Positions 33,605-37,506 of a stretch of DNA of 37,506 nt are shown piece after piece (the stretch's first letter is position 1; each line of letters starts with the position of its first letter). This DNA is from Ruminococcaceae bacterium UBA5891 (GTDB taxonomy: Bacteria; Bacillota; Clostridia; Oscillospirales; Acutalibacteraceae). Below the pieces are notes generated by a model. It saw only the letters and a list, made by a program, of their open reading frames with translations, was not told the origin of the DNA and made no database searches. Both the position numbers and the translations under genes were made by a program. The stretch lies in assembly GCA_002431945.1 (NCBI GenBank), contig DJET01000029.1:1-37506 (forward strand), given 5' to 3'.

Positions 33605-34945
33605 CTATATGGAAAAGTTCGCAATGGTTTTTTCTTTATATTTTTCTTTAAGATGTATATAAATATCTTCCGTAAACGAAACAGAGGAATGTCTTACTAA
33701 TTCACTTACGAGCTTGCTGTTTCCGTTTGTTGCCTCAAATAATTTTGAAGCAAATGTATGCCGGAGTGAATGAATACCGCAATGCTCAACTTTTGCCTGT
33801 CTTAGAAGATTATCAAATCTTTTTCTTAAAGCACTCTCGCTTATCGGTTTTCCGTTCTCATTTGCGATATAACCTTTGTAACCTTTCGGTTCCTCGGCAA
33901 GCATTTCTTTTAAAATTTCAATAGCCGTGCTGTTAATCGGAACCGTGGCGGCGGAACCCTTAGTTTTCGGTGTTCCCTCAACCGAGTGAAAACCGCCCGT
34001 GGCCTTTCCGTTTTTATCTCTTTTCCGTGCGGTGGTAGTGTTTCTGGAAATTGTCATTGTTTGTTTTTTGAAATCAATGTCGCTGTATTTTAATGCTACC
34101 GCCTCGCCCTTTCGTATACCTGTGTTAAGTATAAAAAGGAAGTATTTTGATTGCTTTAAAACAAACGGTCCGCTTTGTGCCGTTTTACCGTTTTTTGTTT
34201 TCCATTCAATCATATAACCGTTGTATGCGACATTTTTTATTTTTTCAATTTCGCTGTCTGTTAAAAAACGAATTTCCGTTTTATCATTCATTTTCAGTTT
34301 TGAAAAAGCAAGTGCTTCTTCGTTCTCGCTAAGGTCGGCTCCGCTGTTCTTTTTCTTTATTGCTTTTTTCCGTTCTTCATTTACACCCTTTTGATATTCA
34401 AGCACAAAATCTTTTGTATAAAGTTTTACTCCACTCATAGGATTTTTTAAAAGTTCCCCGTTTTCCGTTCGTGTAGAAAAAAATTCTTTCAAAAAGCGGT
34501 AAATTTTCAAAAGGGTGGAATATGAATATCCCTTTGCCAAATTCTCATTTAAAATATTTTTACAGTATTCAGAAGTAACATTTTTTGTTTTTATATCATC
34601 TATATTCGGTTTAATTTGATTTTGATATATTTGCTCCAACCTGTCAAATGAAACGGGTTTAACGGTTCCGAATTTTTCTTTATATAGCCAGTGTTCTATA
34701 TCGTTGCCGAACTGTTCCTCTTTCTCTTTTACGGTGTTCTGACTGCTTATTTCGCCCTCTATGAACTCTCTGACCTTTATTTTTACATCTAATTCGTTTG
34801 AGGCATAAAACGATTTGTAGGTGTATTTCTGTGTGTTTGTGTCACGGCCTATGCGAACACGGGCAAAAAACCGCCCATCCTTTCTTTCGCTTATGGTGTA
34901 ATCTTCGTAAATATCTTTTTCTTTAAATTCTCTTTTTTCAAACAT
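33605..34945 (-). CDS. Tyrosine recombinase integrase
   Basis: A 446-residue site-specific recombinase of the Tn916/phage integrase type. An N-terminal arm-binding AP2-like domain (about 10-60, DGRFFARVRIGRD, YKSFYAS) and a core-binding SAM-like domain (about 85-170) precede the catalytic domain (about 225-446). Catalytic residues visible are the Arg of NTGIRKGEA, His392 and Arg395 of HSLRHTF, His419 of HSSV, and Tyr429 of EDIYIHL. I chose the ATG at 34945 because GGAGG lies 9 bases upstream; the ATG at 34951 is only 3 bases from it. It overlaps the excisionase-like gene by 8 bases, so the two are co-expressed. It should insert and remove the element at the tRNA-Trp end. Confidence 0.95.
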   Translation of the reverse strand: MFEKREFKEKDIYEDYTISERKDGRFFARVRIGRDTNTQKYTYKSFYASNELDVKIKVREFIEGEISSQNTVKEKEEQFGNDIEHWLYKEKFGTVKPVSFDRLEQIYQNQIKPNIDDIKTKNVTSEYCKNILNENLAKGYSYSTLLKIYRFLKEFFSTRTENGELLKNPMSGVKLYTKDFVLEYQKGVNEERKKAIKKKNSGADLSENEEALAFSKLKMNDKTEIRFLTDSEIEKIKNVAYNGYMIEWKTKNGKTAQSGPFVLKQSKYFLFILNTGIRKGEAVALKYSDIDFKKQTMTISRNTTTARKRDKNGKATGGFHSVEGTPKTKGSAATVPINSTAIEILKEMLAEEPKGYKGYIANENGKPISESALRKRFDNLLRQAKVEHCGIHSLRHTFASKLFEATNGNSKLVSELVRHSSVSFTEDIYIHLKEKYKEKTIANFSI

Positions 34946-35222
34946 CTTCATCAGCCTCCAACAGTTTCATAATCTCTTTTATTTCCTCTGTTGTATATTC
35001 GCTTTCATTGTCTATTGTTGTAACATTAAGCATAAAAGTTTTGGTTGCCGTTTTTTGTAGTTTTTTCACCCATTCATCTAATCCCTGCGGGTCAATAAGC
35101 CATCTTCCTTCACCTAAGCGAAAAGCGGGAAAACCTTTTGTTTCGCACAATTTATATGCTTTGGTATTTCCGATGTGTAAAAGATTTTTTAAATCTTCTA
35201 CCGTTAGATATTTTGTTTCCAT
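34938..35222 (-). CDS. Excisionase-like helix-turn-helix protein
   Basis: A 94-residue protein whose first 55 residues match the excisionase/MerR-like winged helix-turn-helix: YLTVEDLKNLLHIGNTKAYKL, then GFPAFRLGEGRWLIDPQGLDEWV. The tail (about 60-94) is acidic and helical. It probably steers the integrase towards excision and may regulate the shared promoter. AGAGGTGAT lies about 6 bases before the ATG. Its stop codon overlaps the integrase start. Confidence 0.88.
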   Translation of the reverse strand: METKYLTVEDLKNLLHIGNTKAYKLCETKGFPAFRLGEGRWLIDPQGLDEWVKKLQKTATKTFMLNVTTIDNESEYTTEEIKEIMKLLEADEDV

Positions 35223-35259
35223 TTTATCACCTCTTTAAAACCATAGTGCCACGGTCTTT

Positions 35260-35288
35260 ATTGTATCAAGTAAAGCATTGTTTGTCAA
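35260..35288 (-). promoter_or_regulatory. Promoter of the excisionase-integrase operon
   Basis: On the minus strand a perfect TTGACA (35283-35288), a 17-base spacer and TACAAT (35260-35265) lie about 38 bases upstream of the excisionase start. Confidence 0.85.
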
Positions 35289-35407
35289 TAGTAATTAATA
35301 ATTCCTCTTTTTTAAAATCCGAAAAAACAAGGAACGGAAAGGTACTGAACCGAATAAGACCTGTAAAGAAAAAGAATAAGAGAAAAAACGGTAAATTTTA
35401 CTTTTTT

Positions 35408-35461
35408 TTCGTTTTTGTTTGCTATCGTTCATATTTACATTGTAGCAAAAATAAAAACGAA
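35408..35461 (+). promoter_or_regulatory. Long inverted repeat reaching into a ribosome binding site
   Basis: TTCGTTTTTGTTTGCTA (35408-35424) is complementary, with small bulges, to 35443-35461. The right arm ends in the GAA that begins the GAAAGGA ribosome binding site (35459-35465) of the next gene. It may be an operator or a translation-blocking hairpin. Confidence 0.55.
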
Positions 35462-35474
35462 AGGAATTAAAGCA

Positions 35475-35702
35475 ATGGAAACTATTTTGAAAAAATACCG
35501 TTTTTTAAGTGATGAACAATTCGGTAAAATGATTAAACTTTCAATTTCTTACCTTTCGGGGGAAGAATTGAAAGGCAGTGCGGAAGACCTCGCATTTTTT
35601 GAAATCTATTTCAAAAAAGAGATAAGCAATATTATTCGCAACAGAAAAAAATCAAAAAAGTATATGAGAAAAAAGAAAGGACAAATAAAAAATGAAAAAT
35701 AA
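35475..35702 (+). CDS. Small basic protein, DUF6291-like
   Basis: A 75-residue protein starting at the ATG at 35475, with AAAGGA 9 bases upstream; the earlier in-frame start at 35415 lies inside the inverted repeat. The N-terminal part (KYRFLSDEQFGKMIKLSISYLSG, ...FFEIYFKKEISNIIRN) resembles the DUF6291 pattern seen near replication genes of phages and elements. The C-terminal 20 residues are very Lys/Arg-rich and may bind DNA or RNA. It overlaps the next gene by 11 bases. Function unknown; a role in element replication or regulation is a guess. Confidence 0.6.
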   Translation: METILKKYRFLSDEQFGKMIKLSISYLSGEELKGSAEDLAFFEIYFKKEISNIIRNRKKSKKYMRKKKGQIKNEK

Positions 35703-36246
35703 AAGACCTATTAAAAACGATACTTGTATCAAGCGGTATCAGTTGGCAAACACAATGTTTCTTTCAAACGAGGAATTTGGCATTTTGATTAGAAAAATCA
35801 TAATAGATGATGATGATAATTTTTCACGGTTTGAAACACTAAATTCAATGACAAAAGAAACATATTTGAAAAAAGAAAAAGAATGGCTGAAAGATTTTGA
35901 AAACACCGTAAATAAAAACCCTTTAATTCTTCAACCGTACAACACTATTTACGGCCAGTTATTAAAAAGTAAGGAAGCATATTACCGCTACGGGAAAGGC
36001 AAAGAAGAAACGAAAACAGATAATCAACAAAATACCGTTTCATTGAAAATTCTGAAAACGGCTGAGATAGACAACGAAAACGGCATAATTTATTTTGAAC
36101 CGGTTGAAAGTCCTATCGGGGAAACGGCTGAGCATTTAATTTATGATAAAGAACAATTTGCTGATATAGGTTTTTATGTCGGTGATAATAAAGCCCACGA
36201 TTTTGTTGTGGACTTTAACACGGGCAAATTGATTGATTATGTATAA
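35692..36246 (+). CDS. Hypothetical mobile-element protein
   Basis: A 184-residue soluble protein that I do not recognise. Its N terminus (MFLSNEEFGILIRKII) shares a motif FLS(D/N)E(Q/E)FGxxI with the small protein just upstream, so the two may be related by duplication. A charged helical middle follows, then a C-terminal beta-rich part with EHLIYDKEQFADIGFYVGDN. It is translationally coupled to the upstream gene and lies before the relaxase gene and its hairpin. Confidence 0.55.
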   Translation: MKNKRPIKNDTCIKRYQLANTMFLSNEEFGILIRKIIIDDDDNFSRFETLNSMTKETYLKKEKEWLKDFENTVNKNPLILQPYNTIYGQLLKSKEAYYRYGKGKEETKTDNQQNTVSLKILKTAEIDNENGIIYFEPVESPIGETAEHLIYDKEQFADIGFYVGDNKAHDFVVDFNTGKLIDYV

Positions 36247-36264
36247 ATTAAAAAAGCCTCGCAG

Positions 36265-36312
36265 AGCACGTTGGGTTGCGCAGCAACCCATAACGTGCTA
36301 CAACTTTTTTCA
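36265..36312 (+). other. Large hairpin: candidate oriT or terminator
   Basis: AGCACGTT (36265-36272) pairs with AACGTGCT (36292-36299) and GGGTTGC (36273-36279) with GCAACCC (36283-36289), with a 3-base loop and a 2-base bulge. It lies 114 bases upstream of the relaxase start, where an oriT is expected. A T-run four bases after the stem would also suit a terminator. Confidence 0.5.
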
Positions 36313-36412
36313 AAAACTTTTCAAAACTGTCATACTGATACCGAAAAGGAATAAAGGAAACCACCTTTTTATCTTCCTTTATAGATGTTTTTGAAAGGAG
36401 TTGTCAATTTAT

Positions 36413-37225
36413 ATGGCACATTATGATAAATTCGCTCGGCAGGGAGTAGGGCATATTTTTATTCATTTTAAAAGGGGTTATACGATAGATGAAAACGGCA
36501 ATAAAAAATATGTCAATTTCGGAAACAAAGAAATTGACACGGCAAAATCCTATTTGAATTACAATTTAAACTTAAATGAAAGCGGTGTACCTGCCAATCA
36601 GAAAAGGCAATTTGAAAAAATACTGAACGGCGAAACATTGCCGAAAGGTTACGATTTACAGGTAAACAAAAGAAAAGATTTAAAGGTGTTATGTAGTTGG
36701 GTTGTATCATTGCCCGACAATGTTAAACCGCAAGATGAAAAGAAATTTTTTAAAGCCGTTTATAATCACTTAAAGAAAAAATACCCTCACTGTGTTTCTG
36801 CCTTTGTTCATCGTGATGAAATAGGCAAAAATCATATACATTATGCTTTTGTACCTGTATTTCACGATATTAAAAAAGATGTTTATAAAATATCTGCTAA
36901 CGAACTTGTGAACAGAAACGAATTAAAAACTTTTCACGAGGAATTAAGCCGAGCAGTTGAAAAAGAACTCGGTTACAAAGCAAACATTATTACGGGTGAA
37001 AGCAGTTTAAGGCGAGAACAGGGGCTGAGGGGCAGTATTGATATTTTGAAATTCAAAGCCGAAAAAATGGCGAAAGAATATGCGACCGTAAAGGAACGGT
37101 TTAACGGCAGTGAAATTAAACTTGCCACCGATATGGCAGATTATATAATAAAGACGAATCAAAAGGAACCGTTTGCCGAGTTTCAAAGGCAAAAAACCGA
37201 GCTTGAAAACGAACTTGAAAGATAG
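36413..37225 (+). CDS. MobV-type relaxase (plasmid Mob/Pre family)
   Basis: A 270-residue mobilization nuclease. The metal-binding histidine motif is present as HRDEIGKNHIHYAF (family pattern HxDE...HxH) at about residues 139-152, and an N-terminal KSYLNYNLNLN matches the NYxL motif of Mob/Pre relaxases. A charged coiled-coil-like end follows (about 205-270). It should nick an oriT and lead the strand into a recipient through a helper conjugation system. It is shorter than typical 400-residue family members, lacking most of the C-terminal region. I chose the ATG at 36413 with AAAGGAG 12 bases upstream; a TTG at 36401 directly abuts that site. Confidence 0.88.
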   Translation: MAHYDKFARQGVGHIFIHFKRGYTIDENGNKKYVNFGNKEIDTAKSYLNYNLNLNESGVPANQKRQFEKILNGETLPKGYDLQVNKRKDLKVLCSWVVSLPDNVKPQDEKKFFKAVYNHLKKKYPHCVSAFVHRDEIGKNHIHYAFVPVFHDIKKDVYKISANELVNRNELKTFHEELSRAVEKELGYKANIITGESSLRREQGLRGSIDILKFKAEKMAKEYATVKERFNGSEIKLATDMADYIIKTNQKEPFAEFQRQKTELENELER

Positions 37226-37236
37226 GGGGAATATAC

Positions 37237-37452
37237 TTGTTTGATATGCGAGAATTTGATGAGCTTATAAAATTTAGGGGAATACGAACCAACACCGACA
37301 ACGAACAGCAAAAGAAACAAAAAGAGATAGAAGAAGAAAAACTAAAAGAAATAGAAGAACAAAAGGACTTTATTGAAAGCCGACTTGAAAAAGAAACACT
37401 ACCCGAAGATTACTTTTTCTCTGCTCTTGCCGAACTTGTTTTAGATGAATAA
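37237..37452 (+). CDS. Small acidic coiled-coil protein after the relaxase
   Basis: A 71-residue protein starting with TTG (GGGGGA 6 bases upstream; an ATG at 37246 is 15 bases away). The middle is a run of Glu/Lys/Gln-rich heptads (about 22-52), probably a coiled coil, followed by EDYFFSALAELVLDE. It is 11 bases after the relaxase and could be its detached C-terminal partner or an accessory mobilization protein. Function not recognised. Confidence 0.5.
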   Translation: MFDMREFDELIKFRGIRTNTDNEQQKKQKEIEEEKLKEIEEQKDFIESRLEKETLPEDYFFSALAELVLDE

Positions 37453-37486
37453 AAAAATAACCTCTTGCTTTTTTAGAGCAAGAGGT
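37451..37486 (-). terminator. Inward-reading terminator at the right end
   Basis: ACCTCTTGCT (37460-37469) pairs with AGCAAGAGGT (37477-37486). Read on the minus strand the stem is followed by TATTTTTTT, so it best serves a transcript coming from right of the window, though it can also stop the plus-strand genes. Confidence 0.7.
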
Positions 37487-37501
37487 CAGTCTGTCGAAAA
37501 A
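37486..37501. repeat. Right copy of a 16-base inverted end sequence
   Basis: TCAGTCTGTCGAAAAA here is the exact reverse complement of positions 6-21. Both copies lie just upstream of a terminator when read inwards. Confidence 0.85.
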
Positions 37502-37506
37502 GTCCA

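Larger units (their letters stand above)
33450..37506. mobile_element. Compact integrative mobilizable element (left part or whole)
   Basis: Next to tRNA-Trp lie an integrase, an excisionase-like gene, two small genes of unknown role, a MobV-type relaxase and a small acidic protein, all richer in A+T than the sugar locus to the left. Integrase next to a tRNA and a relaxase without conjugation genes is the layout of an integrative mobilizable element. No repeat of the tRNA-Trp 3' end is seen to the right, so the far attachment site is either outside the window or not tRNA-derived. No resistance or metabolic cargo was recognised. Confidence 0.75.

Noticed and set aside
33338..33700. 120-residue plus-strand reading frame
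   Set aside because: It runs through tRNA-Trp, its terminator and the integrase end, and has no ribosome binding site.

Overview
The window looks like a chromosomal contig from a low-to-moderate GC member of the Clostridia, probably an uncultured gut relative of the Ruminococcaceae/Oscillospiraceae. This rests on AGGAG-type ribosome binding sites, Gram-positive lipoprotein signals, a dockerin, Firmicute-type sugar ABC importers without their own ATPase, and a YerC/TrpR-like gene. It is an inference from gene families, not a database match.

Positions 1-337 hold a terminator and no recognisable gene. Positions 338-29743 are a polysaccharide-utilisation locus. A regulator (338-1495, minus strand) with a LacI-type sensor and a C-terminal LuxR-type helix-turn-helix is divergent from a run of 13 plus-strand genes (1685-27503) that are mostly a few bases apart or overlapping. 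In order they encode: a solute-binding lipoprotein; a 1796-residue membrane-anchored surface protein with five InlB-type B-repeats between beta-sandwich modules; a GH16 lipoprotein; a large secreted GH16 enzyme; a dockerin-only secreted protein; a solute-binding protein fused to carbohydrate-binding-like domains; two permeases; an NHL/TPR/Yip1-like membrane protein; a DUF5696-like lipoprotein; two more permeases; and a GH2 glycosidase. A convergent FAD oxidoreductase and a divergent PocR/AraC-type regulator close the locus. The likely logic is that GH16 enzymes cut a beta-linked polysaccharide outside the cell, surface and solute-binding proteins hold and deliver the oligosaccharides, two permease pairs import them using a shared ATPase encoded elsewhere, and the GH2 enzyme finishes the job in the cytoplasm. 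The substrate (laminarin-like beta-glucan, a galactan or another) cannot be settled from the sequence.

Positions 29744-33449 are housekeeping: a small membrane protein with a structured leader, an intergenic repeat with an exact 24-base period, a five-tRNA minus-strand operon (Val-Asp-Phe-Gly-Cys) with a clear promoter and terminator, the minus-strand operon yerC-methyltransferase-hslO, and two plus-strand tRNAs (CAU anticodon, Trp).

Positions 33450-37506 look like a compact, AT-rich integrative mobilizable element next to tRNA-Trp. It has a tyrosine integrase, an excisionase-like protein, two small related proteins, a candidate oriT/terminator hairpin, a MobV-type relaxase and a small acidic protein. 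No right attachment site is visible. The two ends of the window carry the same perfect 16-base sequence in inverted orientation, each just before an inward-reading terminator, so the window ends are probably repeat-associated contig ends.
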